From an uncultured Oscillospiraceae bacterium (lineage in GTDB: Bacteria; Bacillota; Clostridia; Oscillospirales; Ruminococcaceae), in the NCBI GenBank assembly GCA_934488695.1, contig CAKSSH010000016.1, positions 1 to 30,691 on the forward strand: a DNA stretch of 30,691 nucleotides, written 5' to 3'. This document shows positions 15,372 through 22,700 of this stretch, one piece after another. The translations under genes and the position numbers were made by a program. The notes under the pieces were generated by a model. The model searched no databases. It was not told where the DNA came from and saw only the letters and a list, made by a program, of their open reading frames with translations. Each line of letters begins with the position of its first letter. The first letter of the stretch is position 1.

Positions 15372-15893
15372 ATGCTTTGCGAGAAATGTAAAAAAAATCA
15401 GGCGGTCACACATATTCGTCGAAATATCAACGGGGTTCAAAGTGAAATGCACCTTTGCAAACGGTGCGCAGCGGAAATGACAGGTAGCCTGGAAAACACC
15501 TATAACAAGCTGTTTTCGGATTTCGGCTTTGGTCTTGATTCGGTTTTGGGCTCTATTTTCGGCCAAGACTTTTTGGGCGAAAATCTTCTTACGGACACTT
15601 CGGAGCATTGCCCGATGTGCGGGATGACACTTCAAAACATTCAAAAAACCGGAAATGTCGGCTGTGCCAAGTGTTATGAGACCTTTCGAGGTCAGCTTAT
15701 GCCGTTTATTCAACGGATTCATGGAAAAACCGTACACAACGGCAGGATTCCGTCATCGGCGGCCGGATCGATTTCGGTCAAAAACAAGATAAACGAGCTC
15801 GAAAAAAAGCTGCATGAGGCTGTTGAGGCACAGGAGTATGAAGAGGCAGCCAAGCTGCGTGATGAGATTCGCACACTGCGAGAGCAGCTTTAA
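15372..15893 (+). CDS. mcsA: McsA, zinc-binding activator of McsB
   Basis: 173 residues. Four CxxC motifs are present: CEKC and CKRC near the N-terminus, CPMC near residue 78 and CAKC near residue 97, consistent with two zinc sites. The C-terminal 40 residues form a UVR motif (KINELEKKLHEAVEAQEYEEAAKLRDEI) that contacts McsB/ClpC. McsA stimulates the McsB arginine kinase and helps release CtsR. It follows ctsR by 27 bases, with a GGGGGA ribosome binding site. Confidence 0.95.
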   Translation: MLCEKCKKNQAVTHIRRNINGVQSEMHLCKRCAAEMTGSLENTYNKLFSDFGFGLDSVLGSIFGQDFLGENLLTDTSEHCPMCGMTLQNIQKTGNVGCAKCYETFRGQLMPFIQRIHGKTVHNGRIPSSAAGSISVKNKINELEKKLHEAVEAQEYEEAAKLRDEIRTLREQL

Positions 15894-15913
15894 ACGGACG
15901 GGAGGAAACAGAA

Positions 15914-16960
15914 ATGAAAAAATGGTATGAAATTCCGGCACAGTCTAAGGATAGTGCCATTGTTGTGAGTACCCGTATTCGTTTGGCACGGAATCTGTCC
16001 GACATGCCGTTTCCAAGCCGGATGGACGAGAAACAAATGCGAGAGGTCATTTCTCGAGTAGAAAAAGCCCTGGACGGCGTAAGCTTCGGCAAGGATATTC
16101 GTCTTCAAAAAATTGACATGGAAAAGCTTGACGACATTGCGGCAGAGGCTATGGCCGAGCGGCGACTTATCAGCCCCGAATTTGCGGAGCACCGTGCGGC
16201 GCGAGCATTGTTTTTGTCGCAAGATGAGCGTGTCGGTGTGATTGTCAACGAAGAGGACCATATCCGTATTCAGGTTTTATCAACCGGATCCGATCTTCCG
16301 GTTTGTCTCAAGCTGGCCGGGGAAATCGACAGCTTGCTTGACAGCAAACTCAAGTTTGCTTTTGATGAAACGCTGGGATATCTTACGCAGTGTCCAACCA
16401 ATCTCGGAACCGGCCTGCGTGCGTCGGTCATGCTGCATTTGCCGATGATGGAATCCGGACGGATGATTGAAAATCTTTCCGGGACCGTTTCTAAACTCGG
16501 CATGACTGTGCGCGGCTCCATGGGTGAGGGTTCTGCCTCGCAGGGGTCGTTGTATCAGATTTCCAATCAGGTCACACTGGGTATTTCGGAGCAGGCTGCC
16601 ATCGATAATCTGATGAGCATTGTCAATCAGGTGATTCGGCAGGAGCAGCAGCTGCGGCAACAGGCGTATGAAAATGATAAACTGGAGACCGAAGATCAAA
16701 TCTTTCGTGCATGGGGATTGCTTTCTCAGGCAAGACTGTTATCAGGCGAGGAGCTGCTTCGGCTGCTGTCCCTGATACGACTTGGCGTTTCGTTGGGCGT
16801 TTTGGAACAGGACTTAACGGCGCTGACGGCTCTGCTGTTTGAAACGGGCGCCTATAGCATTGCATATCAAAACGGAAAAGACCCCGGAGCGCAGCAACGC
16901 GATCGGGTGCGTGCACAGCTGGTTCGTCAGCGGCTGTGCGGTGAAAGGAGCGAGGAGTAA
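15914..16960 (+). CDS. mcsB: Protein arginine kinase McsB
   Basis: 348 residues. It belongs to the ATP:guanido phosphotransferase fold. It phosphorylates protein arginines, tagging them for ClpCP, and inactivates CtsR. Key motifs are STRIRLARNL (N-terminal), NEEDHIRIQVL near residue 113, the active-site CPTNLGTGLRASVMLHLP near residue 160, and RGSMGEGSASQGSLYQISNQ. The start follows GGGAGGAAA. The stop overlaps the clpC start (TAATG), so the two are translationally coupled. All family residues that I can recall appear intact. Confidence 0.96.
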   Translation: MKKWYEIPAQSKDSAIVVSTRIRLARNLSDMPFPSRMDEKQMREVISRVEKALDGVSFGKDIRLQKIDMEKLDDIAAEAMAERRLISPEFAEHRAARALFLSQDERVGVIVNEEDHIRIQVLSTGSDLPVCLKLAGEIDSLLDSKLKFAFDETLGYLTQCPTNLGTGLRASVMLHLPMMESGRMIENLSGTVSKLGMTVRGSMGEGSASQGSLYQISNQVTLGISEQAAIDNLMSIVNQVIRQEQQLRQQAYENDKLETEDQIFRAWGLLSQARLLSGEELLRLLSLIRLGVSLGVLEQDLTALTALLFETGAYSIAYQNGKDPGAQQRDRVRAQLVRQRLCGERSEE

Positions 16961-19434
16961 TGTTTGTTTTTAATGGGTTTACACAAAAGGCGAATAAAAC
17001 GCTGAACAGCGCGGTGGAATTCGCACAGGAATTAGGACACACCTATATCGGCAGCGAGCATCTGCTGGGCGGTTTTTTGCGGGAAGAGGACAGCGCTTCC
17101 TCGCAGCTTTTGCATGATGCCGGGCTTTCCGCGCAGGAGTTTGCGCAGCAGCTGGAGGCGGATATCGGAAAGGGTATGCCGACAACGCTGTCGCCCTCTG
17201 ATTTTACGCCGCGGGTAAAGCGAATTTTGGAGACCTCGGTTTTGGAGGCACGCCGCATGGGACACAATTATGTCGGCACCGAGCACCTGTTTTTGGCGCT
17301 TTTGAGCGAACAGGACTGCTATGCTGTCAAATATCTTGAAATGTTCGGCGCATCACCGTCGCAGCTGCAAAAGGAATGCTTTGAAGCTATCGGAGCCGAA
17401 GAGCAGCCGGCAGATGAAATGCCGGCGTCCGCTGCGGGGCGCGGCGGAAAGAGTAAAAGCGGCACAAAAACGCTGGATGAGTTTTCGCGTGACCTGACGG
17501 CCTGCGCTAAAAACGGTGAGCTTGACCCGGTTATCGGTCGTGAAAAAGAAATTGAGCGTGTTATTCAGATTTTGTCAAGACGAACCAAAAACAATCCTTG
17601 CCTTATCGGTGAGCCCGGCGTCGGCAAAACGGCAATTGCCGAAGGACTGGCGCAAAAAATTGTCGCCGGGGAAGTGCCGGAGATCTTGAAAAACCGCCGG
17701 GTTGTTACACTGGATCTTACCGGTATGCTGGCCGGAACCAAATATCGCGGTGATTTTGAGGATCGAATCAAAAACGTGCTGGATGAGGTGAAAAAGGCCG
17801 GGGATGTAATCTTGTTCATTGATGAAATTCATACCCTGGTCGGCGCAGGTGCGGCCGAGGGGGCAGTTGATGCGGCGAATATTCTCAAACCGTCTCTTTC
17901 TCGCGGTGAAATTCAGCTGATCGGCGCGACTACCATCAACGAGTACCGTAAGCATATTGAAAAGGATGCTGCACTGGAGCGACGCTTTCAACCGGTTATG
18001 GTGGAGGAACCGTCTCCGGAAGAAGCAACCGAAATTTTATTTGGATTGCGGGATAAGTATGAGGCACATCATAAAATTAAGATTACCGATGATGCCATTC
18101 GCGCCGCCGTCAAGCTTTCGGCTCGGTATATCAATGATCGATTTTTGCCGGATAAGGCAATCGACCTTATTGATGAGGCCGCTTCTCGCGTAAAGATCAA
18201 AAACTTTACAGCCCCGCCTGACCTTAAAAAGCTTGAGGATCAGCTGAAAAAGTTGTCACAGGAAAAGGCAGAGGCGGTCAACACACAGGATTTCGAGCGT
18301 GCCGCCAGACTGCGTGACGAGGAAACTCGGCTGCGCGAGGAGGAAGAAAAGGAAAAACAAAGTTGGCAGGATAAAAACGGTAAGAGTCACAGTGAGGTGA
18401 CGCCGGAGGACGTTGCTCAGATTGTGGCGCAATCGACCGGGATCCCGGTGGCTCAGCTGAGTCAGGAGGAAAGTGAAAGACTTTTACACATCGAAGAAAC
18501 GCTGCATAAGCGGGTCATCGGTCAAGATGATGCGGTTTCGGCGGTTGCACGCGCTATTCGACGTAGCCGCGTCGGGTTGAAGGACCCGCGCCGTCCGATT
18601 GGATCCTTTATCTTTTTGGGACCGACCGGCGTCGGAAAAACCGAGCTTTGTAAAGCGCTGGCCGAAGGCCTTTTCGGAGATGAAAATGCTATGATTCGGC
18701 TGGATATGTCGGAATATATGGAAAAGCATACGGTTTCAAGGCTGGTTGGATCTCCGCCGGGATATGTCGGCTTTGACGACGGCGGCCAACTGACTGAAAA
18801 AATTCGTCGAAATCCGTATTCGGTGGTGCTGTTTGATGAAATTGAAAAAGCCCACCCCGATATTTTCAATATTTTGCTGCAAATCCTGGATGATGGTCAA
18901 TTGACCGATTCGCACGGTCGAAAGGTCAACTTTAAGAATGCGGTAATCATTATGACCTCGAATGTCGGCGCCCGGCGGATTACAGAGCAGGGCAGTACGT
19001 TGGGCTTTACCGAAAATAAATCGTCGGCAGACGAGGAGAAAATTCGAGAAAGCGCGCTGGAGGAGCTGAGAAAAACCTTCCGACCGGAATTTCTCAATCG
19101 GGTAGACGATATTATCGTTTTCCACAAGCTGACGGCCGAAAACATTCGCAAGATTGCTGTAAATATGCTGCGTGGCGTTCGGGAGCGTACGGCAGCATTG
19201 GGTATTAACGTTGATTTCACCGACGAGGCGATTGACGCTATTGCCGAAAAAGGCTTTGATCCGGTGTATGGAGCTCGTCCGCTGCGTCGAGCGATCACGT
19301 CACAAATTGAGGATCTGATTTCCGAAGAGATATTGAAAGGAAATCTCAAGGAGGGTCAGAATGCTTTGTGTGATTTCCGGGACGGAAAGTTCACATTAAA
19401 CCCGGCCGAAGCAGCTGAAGAAAAAGCAAAGTAA
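16960..19434 (+). CDS. clpC: ATP-dependent Clp protease ATPase subunit ClpC
   Basis: 824 residues, normal length. It is the AAA+ unfoldase that feeds phosphoarginine-marked and adaptor-bound substrates to ClpP. In order: two Clp-N repeats (1-150, GSEHLLGGFL and GTEHLFLALL), a Gly/Lys-rich linker, the first ATPase with GEPGVGKT and VILFIDEIHTLVGAG, the middle domain with a UVR-like coiled coil (TQDFERAARLRDEETRLREE), and the second ATPase with GPTGVGKTE and VVLFDEIEKAHPD. The ClpP-docking loop is LGF in STLGFTEN, so it should partner ClpP, which is not in this window. The ATG overlaps the mcsB stop by one base. A strong terminator follows. Confidence 0.97.
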   Translation: MFVFNGFTQKANKTLNSAVEFAQELGHTYIGSEHLLGGFLREEDSASSQLLHDAGLSAQEFAQQLEADIGKGMPTTLSPSDFTPRVKRILETSVLEARRMGHNYVGTEHLFLALLSEQDCYAVKYLEMFGASPSQLQKECFEAIGAEEQPADEMPASAAGRGGKSKSGTKTLDEFSRDLTACAKNGELDPVIGREKEIERVIQILSRRTKNNPCLIGEPGVGKTAIAEGLAQKIVAGEVPEILKNRRVVTLDLTGMLAGTKYRGDFEDRIKNVLDEVKKAGDVILFIDEIHTLVGAGAAEGAVDAANILKPSLSRGEIQLIGATTINEYRKHIEKDAALERRFQPVMVEEPSPEEATEILFGLRDKYEAHHKIKITDDAIRAAVKLSARYINDRFLPDKAIDLIDEAASRVKIKNFTAPPDLKKLEDQLKKLSQEKAEAVNTQDFERAARLRDEETRLREEEEKEKQSWQDKNGKSHSEVTPEDVAQIVAQSTGIPVAQLSQEESERLLHIEETLHKRVIGQDDAVSAVARAIRRSRVGLKDPRRPIGSFIFLGPTGVGKTELCKALAEGLFGDENAMIRLDMSEYMEKHTVSRLVGSPPGYVGFDDGGQLTEKIRRNPYSVVLFDEIEKAHPDIFNILLQILDDGQLTDSHGRKVNFKNAVIIMTSNVGARRITEQGSTLGFTENKSSADEEKIRESALEELRKTFRPEFLNRVDDIIVFHKLTAENIRKIAVNMLRGVRERTAALGINVDFTDEAIDAIAEKGFDPVYGARPLRRAITSQIEDLISEEILKGNLKEGQNALCDFRDGKFTLNPAEAAEEKAK

Positions 19435-19442
19435 AATAGAAA

Positions 19443-19475
19443 AGACCGGCCTGATAATTCGGGCCGGTCTTTTCT
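19443..19475 (+). terminator. Terminator of the clpC operon
   Basis: AGACCGGCC (19443-19451) pairs with GGCCGGTCT (19462-19470), followed by TTTCTT. It lies just after the clpC stop. Confidence 0.9.
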
Positions 19476-19484
19476 TGTGTTTTT

Positions 19485-19524
19485 TAAAAATCGCATGGCA
19501 GCTTATTTTAAGGATAACGCTGCC
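19485..19524 (-). terminator. Possible terminator of the ABC importer operon
   Basis: GGCAGC plus TTAT (19497-19506) pairs with ATAA plus GCTGCC (19514-19524) with one bulge. Read on the minus strand, a T-run follows after five bases. It is weaker than the others; the clpC terminator beyond it may serve as a backstop. Confidence 0.45.
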
Positions 19525-19563
19525 GGGCTCTTAAAGCTTTATCTACAAAAACGACGCTTGCTG

Positions 19564-20358
19564 TTAGGAAAGCAGTGCGCGGTCATTTGAAAATTCGCTG
19601 CCGCTGAGCGTTTCAAATTTTTGCATCAGCGCTTCAACGGTCAGGGCACGTTTTTCTTCACCGCGAACGTCTAAAATAATGCGGCCGGCATGCATCATAA
19701 TCAGGCGATTGCCGTATTCCAGGGCATTTTGCATATTATGGGTTACCATCAGAGTGGTCAGCGAGTGCTCCTGAATCAAGCGATTGCTCAACTGAAGAAC
19801 GGTGGCGGCCGTTTTCGGGTCCAAAGCGGCGGTGTGCTCATCCAGCAGCAGCAGCCGGGGCGGACAGAGGGTTGCCATCAGCAAAGTCAGCGCTTGGCGT
19901 TGACCGCCGGACAACTGACCGACCTTGGTGTTCAAGCGGCTTTCGAGACCCAGATTCAGACTTTGTAAAAGAACCCGATATTTAGCGCGTTCCGAATTGC
20001 GGATTCCACAGCGCATGGTGCGACGTTTGGTCCTGCGGTACGCCATGGCAAGGTTTTCTTCAATTGCCATGTTCGGCGCTGTTCCGATCATAGGATCCTG
20101 AAAAACACGGCCGATAACCTTAGCACGCGCAGTTTCCGGGCGGAAAGTAATGTCGTTTCCATCGAGCAGAATGCTTCCGCTATCCGGAAGCAGAGTGCCT
20201 GCAACCGTGTTGAGCAAGGTGGATTTTCCGGCACCGTTGCTGCCGATTACCGTAACAAAGTCGCCGTCTTCCAGACGAAGCGAAAGATCCCGAAGCACCG
20301 GCTTTTCATTGACGGTTCCTGCGAAAAATGTTTTATTTAAATTCCGAATTTCAAGCAT
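19564..20358 (-). CDS. ABC importer ATP-binding protein (TrpZ-like)
   Basis: 264 residues. It is a complete ABC ATPase: Walker A GSNGAGKST (about residues 37-45), Q-loop GRVFQDP, signature LSGGQRQAL near residue 147, Walker B LLLLDEHTAALDP (the normal Glu/Asp pair retained), and the H-loop MVTHN. It energises the transporter from the cytoplasmic side. The ATG overlaps the permease stop by eight bases and its ribosome binding site (AAGGAG) lies in the permease gene. It is the last gene of the attenuator-controlled operon. The TrpXYZ family is named for tryptophan uptake in streptococci. The tyrosine-rich leader peptide here points to tyrosine, which is inference. Confidence 0.92.
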   Translation of the reverse strand: MLEIRNLNKTFFAGTVNEKPVLRDLSLRLEDGDFVTVIGSNGAGKSTLLNTVAGTLLPDSGSILLDGNDITFRPETARAKVIGRVFQDPMIGTAPNMAIEENLAMAYRRTKRRTMRCGIRNSERAKYRVLLQSLNLGLESRLNTKVGQLSGGQRQALTLLMATLCPPRLLLLDEHTAALDPKTAATVLQLSNRLIQEHSLTTLMVTHNMQNALEYGNRLIMMHAGRIILDVRGEEKRALTVEALMQKFETLSGSEFSNDRALLS

Positions 20359-21283
20359 GATTTTCTCTCCTTTTTGCCATGCGGCGACGCAGCAAAACCC
20401 ATTTTTCTTTCAGAACCGGAACTGCCAGTGCAATTGCGACAATAACTGCGGTGATCATTTTGAGGTCGGTGGCTTTGAGCCCGCGCAGCGTCAGCGCACA
20501 AGCGATGACGGTGCGGTAGATGACGGCACCGAGACTGACGGCAGTCATCTTGAAAGCGAAGTTGCGGTCACGGTGCAAGAAGAGCACCTCTCCGATGATG
20601 ACCGAGGCAAGGCCGATTACAATCGTGCCCTGTCCCATGTTGACAAGTGCCGAGCCGTAATCAAATTGTGCAATCAGGCTGCCGGAAAGGGCAACCAGAG
20701 CGTTTGAGACTGCAAGTCCAAGCACGATCATCGCATTGGTACGAACACCCATGGCACGCGCCATAGGAGCGCTGCCGCCGGTGGCACGGATGGCACAGCC
20801 GATTTCGGTGCCGAAGAAATAGTATAATAAGCCGATCATCGCGGTGCAGACAATCAAACCGACAACCCCGGAAACAAGGTTGGAGTCGGTTCCGGCCGGA
20901 AATAGTTTAACGGCAAACGTTTTCAAGGAGTCTCCGGCAATGGCGACCGTAGCCTTGTCATGCATGATACGGATGTTGACCGAATAAAGGGAAATCATGG
21001 TAAGGATACCGGACAAAATCCCCGGAATTTTAAAGAAGGTGTGCAAAAACCCGGTACACAGCCCTGCCAACGTGCCTGCAGCCATCGCGGCAATTGTGGC
21101 AAGAAAAGGATTCACACCGCGGTTGATGAGAACAACGCAAACCGCGGCGCCCAGCGGAAAACTGCCCTCGACCGTCAGGTCGGCAAAATCCAAAATTCGG
21201 AAGGAAATGTAGACCCCGAGGGTCAGAATGGCCCAAAGCAGACCTTGAGTCAGACCGCTTTGTAACGTGGCAAGGGTTATCAT
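20351..21283 (-). CDS. ABC importer permease (TrpY-like, BPD_transp_2 family)
   Basis: 310 residues with about eight hydrophobic segments. It belongs to the branched-chain-amino-acid-type permease family: ILTLGVYISFRILDFADLTVEGSFPLGAA at the N-terminus is a hallmark, and GTEIGCAIRATGGSAPMARAMG near residue 175 is the cytoplasmic loop contacting the ATPase. It forms the membrane channel of the importer, probably as a homodimer since only one permease gene is present. It starts 15 bases after the binding protein, with AAAGGAG upstream, and overlaps the ATPase gene. Confidence 0.92.
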   Translation of the reverse strand: MITLATLQSGLTQGLLWAILTLGVYISFRILDFADLTVEGSFPLGAAVCVVLINRGVNPFLATIAAMAAGTLAGLCTGFLHTFFKIPGILSGILTMISLYSVNIRIMHDKATVAIAGDSLKTFAVKLFPAGTDSNLVSGVVGLIVCTAMIGLLYYFFGTEIGCAIRATGGSAPMARAMGVRTNAMIVLGLAVSNALVALSGSLIAQFDYGSALVNMGQGTIVIGLASVIIGEVLFLHRDRNFAFKMTAVSLGAVIYRTVIACALTLRGLKATDLKMITAVIVAIALAVPVLKEKWVLLRRRMAKRRENHA

Positions 21284-21298
21284 ATCAGGTACGCTCCT

Positions 21299-22315
21299 TT
21301 ATTTTGCAGGGTATTGGTCGGCAACGGAAAGAATCGATTCGGGAAGGGTGATACCGAGTGTCTTGGCAGTGTCAGTATTTACCGCATAGCGACATTCACG
21401 TGTTTGGAAACCTACCGGCAGACCGCCAATAGTCTTCAACGGATCGTCTGATTTCAAAATCGTTACGGCCATTTCGGCAGTTTGTTTTCCAAGCTCGTAG
21501 TAATCGATGCCAAAGGTGGCGAGAGCGCCGTTTTTCACCATGCCCTGTTCGCCGGCAATTACAGGAATTTTAACCCCGTTGGATGCGGCGATGACCGTTG
21601 TCATGCTGTCCGCAAGCGTATTGTCGGTCGGAACGTAGATGGCGTCTGCTTGTCCCTTGAGAGACTCGATCGTGGATTTGATTTCATCAACCGAAGACAC
21701 GGTTTTTTGCAGACATTCCAGCCCAAGCGCTTCCAGCTGCTTTTTGGCAAGCTCGTACTGAGCCAAAGAATTGGATTCGCTTGAACAGTAGAAAACAGCA
21801 ACCCTCTTGGCGTTCGGCAAAAGCTGGTGGAGCAGTTCGATCTGCTCTTTGACCGGGTTTAAGTCCGAGGTGCCGCTGATATTGCCGCCGGGTGCCGATG
21901 CATCTTTGAAAAAGCCGCTTTGCACCGGATCGGTAACGGCGGTGAACAAGATCGGAATAGTTGTTGTCTTTTCCTTGACAGCACTGACACTGGGAGTGGC
22001 AATTGCCAAAATCAGGTCGCTGTCGTCATTAATCAGGGTGTTGGCAATGGTGGGACAGTTGGCGGTATCTGCCGCAGCGGACAGATAATTGATGCGAATA
22101 TTGTCCCCGTCATTGTAGCCGGCGTCCTTCAGACCGTCCACAAATCCGCGATAGGCGTTTTGCAATGCGTCAAATTCTCCGAACTGCATGACGCCGATCT
22201 TCAGCTGATCGGATTTTGCAGCCTTGCTGCCGGTGTCATTTCCGCCGCAGCCGCAAAAAAGAGCGAGGCTCAAGAGCAGGGCAGCGGTGAGTGAAAGAAG
22301 CTTGTTGCGTTTCAT
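21299..22315 (-). CDS. ABC importer substrate-binding lipoprotein (TrpX-like)
   Basis: 338 residues. The signal peptide ends in a lipobox-like LALFCGC, so it is a lipoprotein with Cys about residue 21-23. The mature part is an ABC_sub_bind (DUF534) periplasmic-binding fold: KIGVMQFGEFDALQNAYRGFVDGLKDAGY, PILFTAVTDPVQSGF, KRVAVFYCSSESNS, DAIYVPTDNTLADS and IPVIAGEQGMVKNGALATFGIDYYELG are all typical of the TrpX group. It captures the substrate outside the membrane and delivers it to the permease. The start follows TTGGAGGAAT. It is the first structural gene behind a leader peptide with four Tyr codons and an attenuator, so tyrosine or a related aromatic amino acid is the likely ligand. Confidence 0.92.
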   Translation of the reverse strand: MKRNKLLSLTAALLLSLALFCGCGGNDTGSKAAKSDQLKIGVMQFGEFDALQNAYRGFVDGLKDAGYNDGDNIRINYLSAAADTANCPTIANTLINDDSDLILAIATPSVSAVKEKTTTIPILFTAVTDPVQSGFFKDASAPGGNISGTSDLNPVKEQIELLHQLLPNAKRVAVFYCSSESNSLAQYELAKKQLEALGLECLQKTVSSVDEIKSTIESLKGQADAIYVPTDNTLADSMTTVIAASNGVKIPVIAGEQGMVKNGALATFGIDYYELGKQTAEMAVTILKSDDPLKTIGGLPVGFQTRECRYAVNTDTAKTLGITLPESILSVADQYPAK

Positions 22316-22339
22316 AAATCATTCCTCCAAAGATAAAAT

Positions 22340-22390
22340 AAAAAAACACCCATCGGTTACTTTCGTACGCAAAGTAAGCGATGGGCGTTG
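22340..22390 (-). terminator. Attenuator terminator upstream of the ABC importer
   Basis: On the minus strand the arms 22389-22371 and 22363-22345 form a stem of about 18 pairs with a single C-C mismatch, a seven-base loop, and a run of seven T (22346-22340). It lies between the leader peptide stop and the binding-protein gene, so it must be bypassed for transporter expression. Confidence 0.93.
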
Positions 22391-22447
22391 TTTTCGGTTT
22401 TTGTTCCTTTTACAGGTTAAATCCGATATCATACAACAATCCATCGC
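22378..22447 (-). promoter_or_regulatory. Alternative antiterminator pairing of the attenuator
   Basis: GCGATGG (22447-22441), inside the leader ORF and ten bases after the last Tyr codon of the run, is exactly complementary to CCATCGC (22384-22378) in the 5' arm of the terminator. A further GTTG (22437-22434) pairs with CAAC (22390-22387). Formation excludes the terminator. A weaker competing pairing joins GCAATC (codons 2-4 of the leader) with GATTGT (22440-22435 region). A ribosome stalled on the Tyr run would leave the antiterminator segment free. This is seen as complementarity; the mechanism is inferred. Confidence 0.78.
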
Positions 22448-22490
22448 GCGATATAAAGTAATAATAATAGCTGACGAAGAGATTGCGCAT
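22410..22490 (-). CDS. Tyr-rich leader peptide (26 codons) of the ABC importer operon
   Basis: This short ORF starts at ATG 22490, with AAGGAG nine bases upstream, and ends at TAA 22412-22410. The peptide begins MRNLFVS, then has four tyrosines in a row (codons 8-11, 22469-22458: TAT TAT TAT TAC), followed by Phe, and another Tyr at codon 20. Five Tyr in 26 codons is far above expectation. Its place between a consensus promoter and an attenuator terminator, and the overlap of its second half with the antiterminator segment, identify it as a sensor of charged tRNA-Tyr for transcription attenuation. Phe (three codons) may contribute. No T-box is present. Confidence 0.87.
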   Translation of the reverse strand: MRNLFVSYYYYFISRDGLLYDIGFNL

Positions 22491-22526
22491 GACCTCGAAC
22501 TCCTTTCTGTAAAATGATTTTTGCTT

Positions 22527-22555
22527 ATTATAAAACTTTTTTTTAAGTTTGTCAA
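22527..22555 (-). promoter_or_regulatory. Consensus promoter of the ABC importer operon
   Basis: TTGACA (22555-22550), a 17-base spacer and TATAAT (22532-22527): perfect on both elements. The start site would be near 22520, about 30 bases before the leader peptide ATG. Confidence 0.93.
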
Positions 22556-22593
22556 CACTTTTTTAAAAAATGCATAAAAAACACAAAAAAAGC

Positions 22594-22622
22594 TTTTAAA
22601 AAGCGGTTTTATGTGGTATAAT
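22594..22622 (+). promoter_or_regulatory. Extended -10 promoter of the GHL10/amidase unit
   Basis: TATAAT (22617-22622) with an extended TGG directly upstream. The -35 position (22594-22599, TTTTAA) is poor. It gives a leader of about 70 bases before the GTG at 22701, and is divergent from the importer promoter. Confidence 0.7.
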
Positions 22623-22700
22623 GAAACAAACATATTTTATTGATGATAGGAATATTCTTTATATAGACAAGCTATCGAATTTTGAAAGGACGCGGGCAGC

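Noticed and set aside
22340..22520. T-box riboswitch upstream of the ABC importer
   Set aside because: The leader lacks a recognisable T-box sequence (TGGNACCGCG-type) and the antiterminator is formed with the leader ORF instead.
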